A DNA stretch of 64,000 bases from Mesorhizobium sp. (GTDB lineage: Bacteria > Pseudomonadota > Alphaproteobacteria > Rhizobiales > Rhizobiaceae): positions 80,112 to 144,111 of the forward strand of contig SAKE01000008.1 in the NCBI GenBank assembly GCA_004017275.1, read 5' to 3'. This document shows, piece after piece, positions 33,201 through 41,004 of the stretch. Each line of letters begins with the position of its first letter. Position 1 is the first letter of the stretch. Below the pieces are notes generated by a model. The model ran no database searches and was not told the DNA's origin. It was given only the letters and a program-made list of their open reading frames with translations. Made by a program: the position numbers and the translations under genes.

Positions 33201-34288
33201 CAGCGTCGCGCCCCGCTCTGGAAGGCCTCGACGCCCTTGGCCTCGCCATGGCGGGCGACCAGATAAAGCCCGCCGGCGATGACGGCGATCGCCAACATCC
33301 AGACCCAGCCGGGAACGTCGCCGGCGGCATCCTTGACCGGCTGGATGTAACCGGAGGCCGCGCCGAGATTGCCGACGATGCCGTCGAAGAAGCTGCCGAT
33401 CAGTGCGGCGATGCCGGTAAAGAACGCCCCGACCTTGGTGAGCCAGTTGGTGCGCACCTCCGGCACCTTGTCGCGCACGATTTCGGGAGATGCATCGGTG
33501 CGCGCCGGCGCCAGCACGCGCGGCTTTGCCTTCTGCAGGGCCACCAGCAGACCGTCGTCGATGCCGTCGCCGGCCGGCAGGCCGTTCTCGGCACGGAAGG
33601 CACGGATAGCCGTCGCAGTCATGGTGCCGATCTTGCCGTCGACGCCGCCGACTTCGGTATAGCCGAGATCCTTCAGCTGCTGCTGGACGCGCTCGATCGT
33701 CGCATTGCCGATGACCGGATCAGCCGCAAGCTCGGGAGGCGCCGGAGAGGCTTTACCGGACGCGGTCTTGACCTTATCGAGCAGCGCCTCGACCCGCTCC
33801 GGCGACACCAGGGCCTTATTCCTGCCGTCTCCTGCATAGTAGCTCTGGCCGCGCGTCAGCACGCGCTTGCCTCGCTTCGTCGCCGTCAGAACCGGAAACG
33901 ACGCCCATTCCTGCGCCAGCCCTAAGCCGAAGGAGACTCGAGACCGGTGGCCGGCGAGGAACTCGACAAAGCCGCGCTCTTTCAGCAGCTGATAGCCGAG
34001 CGCTTCCTGCATCGGCCCGTCGAGCAGTTCCTTGCCGGTCAGGCCAAGCACGAGCTTGAGCCGCTGCAGCGTCGCCTTCATGAACTGAAGCTTTCCGCAT
34101 GCAGAGCTGCCGAACCGCTTCGTCCAGCCGGATCCTGCCGCGATCACCTCGTCGATCGTCATCCGGGTCAGCGGCTTGGCCAGCTTCGCCTGGTTGTTCC
34201 CGTAAACGGTGTCATAGCCGTGGGGCGCTTCGATGCTTCCGATGAAGTCGAGCAGCATCGCCGCTCCGGCCGGAACGTTCTTGTCCAT
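33200..34288 (-). CDS. Endolysin: muramidase-like domain, peptidoglycan-binding domain, C-terminal membrane helix
   Basis: 362 residues. Residues ~1-170 resemble phage muramidases (LLDFIGSIEAPHGYDTVYGN, GSSACGKLQFMKATLQRL; the first Glu in SIEAPHGYD is the probable catalytic acid). Residues ~195-255 form a PG_binding_1 repeat (IERVQQQLKDLGYTEVGGVD, TATAIRAFRAENGLPA). A hydrophobic helix near 335 (VWMLAIAVIAGGLYLVA) anchors the C terminus. It cuts the cell-wall glycan at lysis. The unusual C-terminal anchor could hold the enzyme inactive in the membrane until release, which is inference. Confidence 0.85.
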   Translation of the reverse strand: MDKNVPAGAAMLLDFIGSIEAPHGYDTVYGNNQAKLAKPLTRMTIDEVIAAGSGWTKRFGSSACGKLQFMKATLQRLKLVLGLTGKELLDGPMQEALGYQLLKERGFVEFLAGHRSRVSFGLGLAQEWASFPVLTATKRGKRVLTRGQSYYAGDGRNKALVSPERVEALLDKVKTASGKASPAPPELAADPVIGNATIERVQQQLKDLGYTEVGGVDGKIGTMTATAIRAFRAENGLPAGDGIDDGLLVALQKAKPRVLAPARTDASPEIVRDKVPEVRTNWLTKVGAFFTGIAALIGSFFDGIVGNLGAASGYIQPVKDAAGDVPGWVWMLAIAVIAGGLYLVARHGEAKGVEAFQSGARR

Positions 34289-34345
34289 GGGTTTTCCTTT
34301 CGGATGATGATTGGCTATGGTCGGCCCGCCAGGGAGGAGCCGGGG

Positions 34346-34558
34346 ATGAAAGAGCCGAGACGCGACTGGATTTCGCTGCCGAAGCCGTGGATCGAGCTAC
34401 GCCAGGAATTGCGAGACCGGATTATCGAGGAAGCCGGGGAAATCCGCACCTGGGACGGCGGGCGATTGTTGCGCGTCGACGGTCGTTGGGAAGTGTTGAT
34501 GAGCGGCGATCGGTACGATGCCGATGTGATCCGAAACGCGCTGCGGAAGGCGAATTGA
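34346..34558 (+). CDS. Small plus-strand prophage gene (moron-like)
   Basis: 70 residues from ATG 34346 with GGGAGGAG 6 nt upstream, a strong ribosome binding site. The protein (MKEPRRDWISLPKPWIELRQ, ... RTWDGGRLLRVDGRWEVLMS, ... DADVIRNALRKAN) is polar and unrecognised. It is the only gene in the prophage part of the window that faces against the late transcript, lying between endolysin and methyltransferase. Such inverted single genes are often independently expressed lysogenic cargo. Confidence 0.6.
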   Translation: MKEPRRDWISLPKPWIELRQELRDRIIEEAGEIRTWDGGRLLRVDGRWEVLMSGDRYDADVIRNALRKAN

Positions 34559-34570
34559 GTGGTAGGAGGA

Positions 34571-35464
34571 CTATGACTCTTTGGGCCTGATCGATTTCGA
34601 CGGCGAACGTAGGACCATCCAGAAGTCGTTATTTGGTCGGCGCGTGTCATAGCAGCGCTCAATCTTGAGCTTGCACAGACCAAGGTCACCGAGGTCTGAA
34701 AGTATCTCGCGCATTGAATCCGGGGTGAAATACCACGAGTGCACGTCGAGATCATTCTTTGCAGTCAGATATGCTTGGATGGACAACTGCAACCGGTTCA
34801 GCCTATCCTCTCGCGGGTCGCCGTGGTCGCCGTCCCAATGGCGAAAGTTATCATTGTGCGCATTTAGCCCGTAATGCTCGATGACTTCCTTTAACGTGTG
34901 CCTCCTACGCGCGCCGTAATACGCGTCAAGAACTTCCGCTATTGTACTTTCGGCTCGAAAATGGTCGTGGCAGTATCGCTTGTCAGGCGACAGAATGAAG
35001 TATCGGCCGCCGGGATTAAGGCATTTTTGAACCGCATCGAGATGCCGAACCAAATCGGCCTGATGCTCGATGCAATAGCTGCTTATAGCAAAGTCAAACT
35101 TCTCTTTTATAATCGACAGATTGCCTGTCGGAGACACATAGTCGATGTGCGGAGGATCGACCGCGCCATGGCCTTCTTTATTCGCCCGTTCGATCATTTG
35201 CTCACGTGAAATTATGTCGATGTACCGGACATTCTCGCCGCGCAATAGTGGCGAGTAGTACGGTCCTATTTCCAGAACCCGAGCCTTCTCAGGAATAAGG
35301 GTCAAAAGGTCAGCGCGGGTGCGAATGGCGTTCCCGCTGCGTCCTTCATTTCGGCCGTATGCCACATAGTGGGTTGATGCTGCGCGCTCATCGAGATCCC
35401 GCAAGTCCTCGTAGAATGAGGAATAGAATGTCGGATCGAACTCAGGAGGTAGGCTGTCAAGCAC
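34571..35464 (-). CDS. SAM-dependent methyltransferase, cargo gene in tail-fibre region
   Basis: 297 residues. Residues ~8-42 (FDPTFYSSFYEDLRDLDERA, HYVAYGRNEGRSG) form the short HY.xxGxxEGR module seen at the ends of surface-polysaccharide enzymes. A class-I methyltransferase follows: VLEIGPYYSPLL (motif I) near residue 64, FDFAISSYCIEHQADLVRHL and CLNPGGRYFILSPD. The GC content is visibly lower than in the structural genes, a sign of separate origin. It probably modifies a host surface glycan or the fibre itself, which would change receptor use; this is inference from context. Confidence 0.8.
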   Translation of the reverse strand: MLDSLPPEFDPTFYSSFYEDLRDLDERAASTHYVAYGRNEGRSGNAIRTRADLLTLIPEKARVLEIGPYYSPLLRGENVRYIDIISREQMIERANKEGHGAVDPPHIDYVSPTGNLSIIKEKFDFAISSYCIEHQADLVRHLDAVQKCLNPGGRYFILSPDKRYCHDHFRAESTIAEVLDAYYGARRRHTLKEVIEHYGLNAHNDNFRHWDGDHGDPREDRLNRLQLSIQAYLTAKNDLDVHSWYFTPDSMREILSDLGDLGLCKLKIERCYDTRRPNNDFWMVLRSPSKSIRPKES

Positions 35465-35556
35465 GATGCGCCCCTTTCACATCGCGCTTTTATGCCATGG
35501 GAGAAGCGGAATGCAATCACTACTTGCGCTATCCACAAACAGTGAGGGATTTCCTT

Positions 35557-36867
35557 TTAGAACTGCTTACCCATCCAATGAGACCAAGTCACCGCACCGG
35601 ATATCGTACTGTTGCCGGTGTTGCCACCTCTCGCATAAACATCGTAGACGTCAGAGCCGATCGGCAAGTCGATGATCGTAATAGTGGCCGACTGCGGGTT
35701 TGACGTACTATCGCTGGTAAATAGAACACTCTTGTATTCCGCACCATTCTTGAAGATTGAAACGCCGCAAATTTCGCCTACCGCATTGATAGCGGTAAAC
35801 GTCACAGTTGCCGATATCATCACGCATCCATATCTTGGATTCCATGACGAATTTGAATAATCTTGTCCTTGCAAATATGGTACATTGGGGAATAAAACCT
35901 TAACCCAATTACCATTGGCAATAACTTGATTGGCTCCGCCTTTGTCTGCAGAGAACATCGACGCTAAGTCAAACCTGCCACCGCTCTGCTCAACACCATG
36001 AACATCGCCGGGGAATACTGTTCGTGAATTGGTTGCTCCCGATCTGATTACACCATTCAGGTGAACCAGATAAGCACGCCCGGTCGCCGGGCCGCTGTAG
36101 GTCGGAGGCCCTAAGACAGCAAGATCACCAGAAGCAACACCAGCAAATTGGCCACTGAAATGCGGTGTTCCCGTGACGGTAACTGCCACCGGCGCTACTC
36201 GACCGTGACCGCCCTCGGTCACATGATAATGGTTCAGCGCCCCGCCAGAAATTTCATACACATCATCAATATGCCATGCCCCACGGTCCGAGGCGTACAA
36301 ATGATCGGCGCCACCAGTCACCGCGCCAAAATTGATATGGCTACATGTAATGTTCGAGCCTTCCCATTGGGCAAAGATAGACCACGTTCCCGCTGCCGTG
36401 CTGGAAATCTTCAGGCCGCGCACAAAGAATTGCGCGCCGTTCGTAGCATAAAAGCCGCCAATTATGGATACGTTGTCCCAGTTGGCCAGATCGCCGAGGA
36501 CTGTCAGCGTGCCATTGCCAACCAGAGGGAAGTCCAGGCGACCGTCTCCGGTGTAGGTTCCCGCCCGAACCTGAATTGTCACATCGAAACCACGAAAGTC
36601 GAGCGTCTTCGCGACCGTATCGATTGCCTTCTGGATGGTCAGGAAGGCGCCACCAGCATTGTCTACCAAGCCATTGTTGGAGTCGCTGCCATCGGTGCGA
36701 ACATAATAGATGCGATCGGCAGTCAGCGCATCGCGGCTTTTCGCAAGGCTCTCTTCAACCCATGTCCCCCATTCCCGGATCTCGACCTTCTTCGGCTTGT
36801 TCGCTCCGCTGGAAGGATCACCGTCATCCACATAGGCGCGCCAGACCGAATTGGCGTTGTCAACCAT
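35557..36867 (-). CDS. Tail fibre / tailspike, right-handed beta-helix
   Basis: 436 residues. After an N-terminal adaptor (VWRAYVDDGDPSSGANKPKK, IREWGTWVEESL) comes the pectate-lyase-like opening YYVRTDGSDSNNGL ... AFLTIQKAIDTVAK, typical of parallel beta-helices. Short repeated strands follow (TYTGDGRLDFPLVGNGTLTV, FFVRGLKISSTAAGTWSIF). The last ~130 residues form a separate beta-sandwich-like head (YGCVMISATVTFTAINAVGE). It is the distal receptor-binding protein, next to the tail-tip gene. The base composition is lower in GC than the neighbouring tail genes, as usual for exchanged fibre genes. Confidence 0.82.
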   Translation of the reverse strand: MVDNANSVWRAYVDDGDPSSGANKPKKVEIREWGTWVEESLAKSRDALTADRIYYVRTDGSDSNNGLVDNAGGAFLTIQKAIDTVAKTLDFRGFDVTIQVRAGTYTGDGRLDFPLVGNGTLTVLGDLANWDNVSIIGGFYATNGAQFFVRGLKISSTAAGTWSIFAQWEGSNITCSHINFGAVTGGADHLYASDRGAWHIDDVYEISGGALNHYHVTEGGHGRVAPVAVTVTGTPHFSGQFAGVASGDLAVLGPPTYSGPATGRAYLVHLNGVIRSGATNSRTVFPGDVHGVEQSGGRFDLASMFSADKGGANQVIANGNWVKVLFPNVPYLQGQDYSNSSWNPRYGCVMISATVTFTAINAVGEICGVSIFKNGAEYKSVLFTSDSTSNPQSATITIIDLPIGSDVYDVYARGGNTGNSTISGAVTWSHWMGKQF

Positions 36868-36909
36868 GACAAATCTCCAAAAAAGTGCGTGGGGAGGGAA
36901 GACGGGCCG

Positions 36910-39306
36910 TCATCGACGCGCCAGAAGCGTTGCTGCCAGCGCGCTGGCTTGATCGGCCGTCAAAGGCCCGGTAACGATGGCGTCGCGAATTTTTCCAGCC
37001 CAGAAGACAGTTGGCGGCGCGGCCATGTTGCCGGCCATGCGCACACGTGTCGTGCCGGTTGCCGGGACCCCGCTCGCTGTCGCGGAATCAGCGCCATCGA
37101 TCGTGGTGGTTGACGCGGCGGCGCCTATCTGCAGTCTCAGTACATGTCGCGCCGAAAAATTGGTGGCGGGAGATATCGGCGCTATCGTGCCGACCAGGCC
37201 TTCGAAGCGATTAACTGCCGACACAACGCCACGGATCAACATTCGATGTGCATTGGGCGCCCCATAGCCAAAGAGCGTAAACAAGCCAGCCGTCGCTGCC
37301 GGCATATCCTGCTGCACGACTGCCCAAAGCTCGGATGGAGCGGCACCGCTTGGAAACGGCTGGCTTTCCAGATTGATGAAATCATCCACGCCGTCGAAGG
37401 TGACAGATGGCGCACCGTTAAAGCTGGTTGACGACCATACCGGGCGCGCGGCATCCGTGGTCTGAACAAGATTGAGGCCCGCCACCAGGTCGCGCCACGA
37501 CGAAACCTTGCCACTTGTCTCGGTGGTGATCAGGTCGATGCGGTCGGCGTTCCACCAGGCCAGCAGCGAGGAACCGAGCAGACTGCGCAGGGATTGCCTG
37601 ATGACATAGGCAGTCCAGTCGCCGGCCGCGCCGCCAGACCAGTTCCGGGCACGGAATCGGTATTGCGCCCCGTCGGAGATAAAGCCGGTGCGCAGGCTGG
37701 TCTCGCCGGCCCGGGTCCGCACCGATTGGGCCGGGCCGCCCGATACCGGCTGCCATTCGACTTCCACCGTCAGCGCATCCGATTGCGGCGCCCATGTCGC
37801 GACGCCAAACGACGCACTGACACCGCCGTCGACGAACTCAGTCTGGATTCCTACGTCGAAACCGGCCACCAGGGGAATGCCAGCCTTGACCACATCGACG
37901 ATGTCGGCCGGCGGCTCGCCCTCTTCGGTGGAGGCATCGAAGCCGTAGGGGATTTCACTCCAGACGATACCTTCGACGGCGTAGGTCAGGTTTTTGAGCG
38001 AGAGCTGCGGCCGGCCGGTGATCTCGACCAGCGCCTCGTTCATCTTCGGCGGATAGTGCACCGTGATGAAGCGGCGGTAGGGCACCCGCTTGGCCGGCTC
38101 GTAGTGGCAAAGCAGTTGCACGCGCGGCGCATTGGCACGCCGGAAGGCGAGCTTTTGCAGCCGCTGCATGTGGTTGTGGCTCTGCACCGCCACGTTCTCG
38201 ATCGTCTTCGAGCGCTCGGTTGCGTCGCCGACATAGGGGTTTCCGTAGATGGCGGCATCGACGGTGTTGAAGATCTTGCCGGGATCGGTGAAGCGCCCGC
38301 GCACCGCCAGCACGTTGCCATTCTGGCGGCGGTTGGCATCGAAGCTGACGGACAGGATATCGCTCGCGGTCAGCCGCACGTCGGGCGCGACATAGCGGCC
38401 GGCATGCACGCCGACCTTACCGTCTGCCGTCTCGTAGAGCACCAGCTCGGCCGCCTGGTCCATGGTGCCACCGACCTCGACCGGGTCGTTTTCGTAGCGA
38501 TACCAAAGGCCGCCGTGATAGCGGCTTTCGCTGTCGCCATCGCGGTTCAGAACCGTTTCGTCGCAGACGTCGGCGGCTGTCATCCAGTCGGGCAGATGCA
38601 TGTCGTCTGATGTCATCTTGCCGCCGGACGGATGCGTCAGGTGGAACAGCCGCATCAGCGCCAGATTGGTCGAGTAGGCCGTCGCGGCGTTGCGCGGATC
38701 ATAGAGCAGGGCGCCTTCGATGACGGAGGAATGCGCCGGCATCTGCTGCGGATAGGTCTCCTGGTACTTGTCAGAGGCGACCGACTTGCACGACATCATC
38801 AGGCTGGCCAGCCCGTCGCCGCGATGGTCCGAAGTCCAGATCGCCGGCAGCGCCGCGACCACTTCGGCATAAGATGTCTCGGCATTGAGGCCGATCCGGG
38901 TCTTGATCGTCACCTTGCCATTGAAATGGGTCGGCGTGGTGACGACGCCGCTGCCGTTTATCACCACTTCCTCATCGTGCAGATAGTGTTTGACGAAGCC
39001 GTTGATGCGGTGCCCGGCCGGCACCATGATGTGATAGGCGGTGCCGCCCGTCTCCTCGAGCAGATCGTAATCCGAGGCTTTCTTGACCCGGCCCAGAACG
39101 ACGACCAGCGACGGCACGTTCTGGCGCAGATTGTATTTGCCGTCTTCTGGCTTCGGTGTCGATGGCGCCTTCGGCTTGAAGGCAAGATTGGCGACCAGGC
39201 TGATGCCCAATCCGAGCACGACCTGCGACGCCGCCACCAGCGTGCCGAAGGAAAAGATGCTGCCCAGCGGGCCGGCAAACAGCAGGAAGCCGAGCGCTTG
39301 CGGCAT
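36910..39306 (-). CDS. Tail tip attachment protein (gpJ-like) with C-terminal LamG/ConA-like domain
   Basis: 798 residues. The N terminus is hydrophobic (FGTLVAASQVVLGLGISLVA), as in gpJ homologues of rhizobial phages. The central part has host-specificity features (VVVLGRVKKASDYDLLEETG, SDILSVSFDANRRQNGN). A fibronectin-like segment lies near 530 (SDALTVEVEWQPVSGG). The last ~200 residues look like a laminin-G/concanavalin fold (LLAWWNADRIDLITTETSGK, SWRDLVAGLNLVQ, VTFDGVDDFINLES), a sugar-binding module. It forms the central tip that contacts the cell surface. Confidence 0.85.
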   Translation of the reverse strand: MPQALGFLLFAGPLGSIFSFGTLVAASQVVLGLGISLVANLAFKPKAPSTPKPEDGKYNLRQNVPSLVVVLGRVKKASDYDLLEETGGTAYHIMVPAGHRINGFVKHYLHDEEVVINGSGVVTTPTHFNGKVTIKTRIGLNAETSYAEVVAALPAIWTSDHRGDGLASLMMSCKSVASDKYQETYPQQMPAHSSVIEGALLYDPRNAATAYSTNLALMRLFHLTHPSGGKMTSDDMHLPDWMTAADVCDETVLNRDGDSESRYHGGLWYRYENDPVEVGGTMDQAAELVLYETADGKVGVHAGRYVAPDVRLTASDILSVSFDANRRQNGNVLAVRGRFTDPGKIFNTVDAAIYGNPYVGDATERSKTIENVAVQSHNHMQRLQKLAFRRANAPRVQLLCHYEPAKRVPYRRFITVHYPPKMNEALVEITGRPQLSLKNLTYAVEGIVWSEIPYGFDASTEEGEPPADIVDVVKAGIPLVAGFDVGIQTEFVDGGVSASFGVATWAPQSDALTVEVEWQPVSGGPAQSVRTRAGETSLRTGFISDGAQYRFRARNWSGGAAGDWTAYVIRQSLRSLLGSSLLAWWNADRIDLITTETSGKVSSWRDLVAGLNLVQTTDAARPVWSSTSFNGAPSVTFDGVDDFINLESQPFPSGAAPSELWAVVQQDMPAATAGLFTLFGYGAPNAHRMLIRGVVSAVNRFEGLVGTIAPISPATNFSARHVLRLQIGAAASTTTIDGADSATASGVPATGTTRVRMAGNMAAPPTVFWAGKIRDAIVTGPLTADQASALAATLLARR

Positions 39307-39732
39307 TCAGCGGCTCCAGATCGCAAACGGGCGGGCGGTGAAGGGCACGAAACCATCCGCCAGACGCACGCACCAATGCCGTCCATCCCAGATCGCGCCC
39401 CACTGCCGGTTCACGATCACCGGCGAGCCGATAATGCCGACGGCACCGACCGAAGGATGGTCAGAGGCGGGCCACGCGATGCGGGCCGCACAGACTGTCA
39501 GCAGCGGGTTGAGCCCGCCGGCGGCGGCAACGATGGCACGGCAGCCCTCTTCGCTGTGGTAACTGCCGCGCAGATCGGCGGCCGGATCCGGATGACCGAG
39601 CCAGACCGCCCAGTCGGCCAGCACCAGGCAGCAATCGACACGGCCCCACACCTGCGGCAGCGCCGCATGGTGGGTCTGGAACGCGGCCAGCGCTTCGGCC
39701 ATTGCGGCGGCGTTCAGTTGAAGCGTGGCCAT
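39307..39732 (-). CDS. Tail assembly protein, DUF6950 / NlpC-P60-like
   Basis: 141 residues; the start at 39732 is inside a longer open frame and overlaps the upstream gene by 19 nt. The pattern WGRVDCCLVLADWAVWLGHPDPAADLRG with the adjacent cysteines near residue 34 and a histidine near 119 resembles the cysteine-peptidase-like tail proteins found before gpJ in gene transfer agents and siphophages. It may cut peptidoglycan during DNA entry or act in tip assembly. Confidence 0.78.
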   Translation of the reverse strand: MATLQLNAAAMAEALAAFQTHHAALPQVWGRVDCCLVLADWAVWLGHPDPAADLRGSYHSEEGCRAIVAAAGGLNPLLTVCAARIAWPASDHPSVGAVGIIGSPVIVNRQWGAIWDGRHWCVRLADGFVPFTARPFAIWSR

Positions 39733-40283
39733 TGCACGGTCTTGTCGGCGAGGCCGGGAATGCGCTCGCAAAAGCGGTCTGGGTTGGCGCCGGGATTGAT
39801 CCTGGCCGAGCGCGCCTTCTGGTCGATGTCGGACAGCACGGAGCCGGCGACCAGGGTGCGCAGCGTGAAGCGGTTGACGCATTCGATGGTCACCGTCGAC
39901 ACCGGATTGTCGTCGGATACCGCGTCGTCGAAAACGATGTTGTTGATCTTGCCGGTGAAGCGCACATCGGGGGTGCCGACCGGCTGGTCCCATTCGTCGC
40001 AATCCTGGATCAGCAGCCGGATGCGCGCGCCGATGACGTCGCCGGCTTCGGTTTCCTGCCAGGCGATGTCGGCGATGTCGGTCGGGACACCGGACAGGCC
40101 GAGCGCCAGCGTGTAGGCCTCGCCGTTCAGCGCCGATTCCACGACGTCGAGCCCCTCGCGCAGCACCATGCCTTGCCAGACATTGCCGCCGGCATCCATG
40201 CACGGGCCGGCCCCATCCCACAGCCGAATTGTCTTCGACGGGAAGTCGAGTTGGACAAGGATCCTGATCGATTTGACGGTCAC
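39714..40283 (-). CDS. Distal tail protein (tip assembly)
   Basis: 189 residues from GTG 40283 with GGGA upstream; the longer frame gives an implausible basic N terminus. The sequence (IRILVQLDFPSKTIRLWDGA, ESALNGEAYTLALGLSGVPT, VSTVTIECVNRFTLRTLVAG) is beta-rich and resembles tip proteins that follow the tape measure in rhizobial siphophages. Position between the 41004 gene and the DUF6950 gene supports the call; no enzyme motif is seen. Confidence 0.72.
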   Translation of the reverse strand: MTVKSIRILVQLDFPSKTIRLWDGAGPCMDAGGNVWQGMVLREGLDVVESALNGEAYTLALGLSGVPTDIADIAWQETEAGDVIGARIRLLIQDCDEWDQPVGTPDVRFTGKINNIVFDDAVSDDNPVSTVTIECVNRFTLRTLVAGSVLSDIDQKARSARINPGANPDRFCERIPGLADKTVQWPRFN

Positions 40284-40296
40284 GGCTTTTTCCCGC

Positions 40297-41004
40297 TCAT
40301 GACGACACCGCCAGGTCCGACCAGTAGTCGACCGCCTCGATGAACGACACGCTCGCACGCGACAGTTCCTCGACGTTGAATTCGAGGTCCATGGCGTTAT
40401 CGTCAGCGAGGTGCACCAGGCATGTCGGCATGTCGCACTCCAGCTCGGCGCCGGCCGGAATCGGAGCGCGGATCATCGGAAAGACCGGGACCGTCCAGAC
40501 ATCGCCGACAATGTTGAGCGCAGGGCCGGTTTCATACAGCGCATGCTGATAGCTGAAGCGGATGCCGACCAGGTTGGGTGCGGCCTCGACGATGCGCAGC
40601 TGCACCACAGTGGCGCCGATCGCCACCGCCGACGCCATGGTGATGAGGATCGCGCCCTGCTCGTAAAGCGTATCGTCATCGAACGGCGTGTCGTCGTCAT
40701 GCGGGGTCAGGACCGAGGGCTCGCGCTCGCCGGAAACGTAGGGCGCCGTGCCGTACGACCAAACGGGAACGGCGATCAGTCCGGCGGCGCCGGCAAGCGA
40801 TGTCCGGATGGCGCTCCAGGTACGGCGCTGCGCGGTGCTGAACACCGGAATATTGGTGAGCGTGATTTTCCAGAAACCGCGATCGGTGCGCGTCTTGCGC
40901 TCGATGCCGCCGAGCGAGCGACCGCCGCCACGCGAAAACGCGGACGGATTCGGCGCAATGGCGTTCGCAGGCAACAGGTCATAGGGCCAAACGATGATGC
41001 TCAT
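40297..41004 (-). CDS. Distal tail protein, baseplate hub-like
   Basis: 235 residues starting with an ATGA overlap with the tape-measure stop. It begins IIVWPYDLLPANAIAPNPSA, followed by SLGGIERKTRTDRGFWKITL, a pattern I associate with the protein directly after the tape measure in alphaproteobacterial siphophages. The acidic segment TPHDDDTPFDDDT is notable. No catalytic motif is visible; a structural role at the tail tip is inferred from position. Confidence 0.75.
   Translation of the reverse strand: MSIIVWPYDLLPANAIAPNPSAFSRGGGRSLGGIERKTRTDRGFWKITLTNIPVFSTAQRRTWSAIRTSLAGAAGLIAVPVWSYGTAPYVSGEREPSVLTPHDDDTPFDDDTLYEQGAILITMASAVAIGATVVQLRIVEAAPNLVGIRFSYQHALYETGPALNIVGDVWTVPVFPMIRAPIPAGAELECDMPTCLVHLADDNAMDLEFNVEELSRASVSFIEAVDYWSDLAVSS

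Noticed and set aside
37594..40116. Long plus-strand frames (338 and 494 codons) opposite the tail-tip genes
   Set aside because: Antisense to convincing gpJ-like and tip genes on the minus strand; composition is that of a shadow frame.
39307..40221. 304-codon minus-strand frame spanning two tail genes
   Set aside because: Only the last 141 codons, from ATG 39732, are family-like; the upstream part is a shadow of the 39714-40283 gene.
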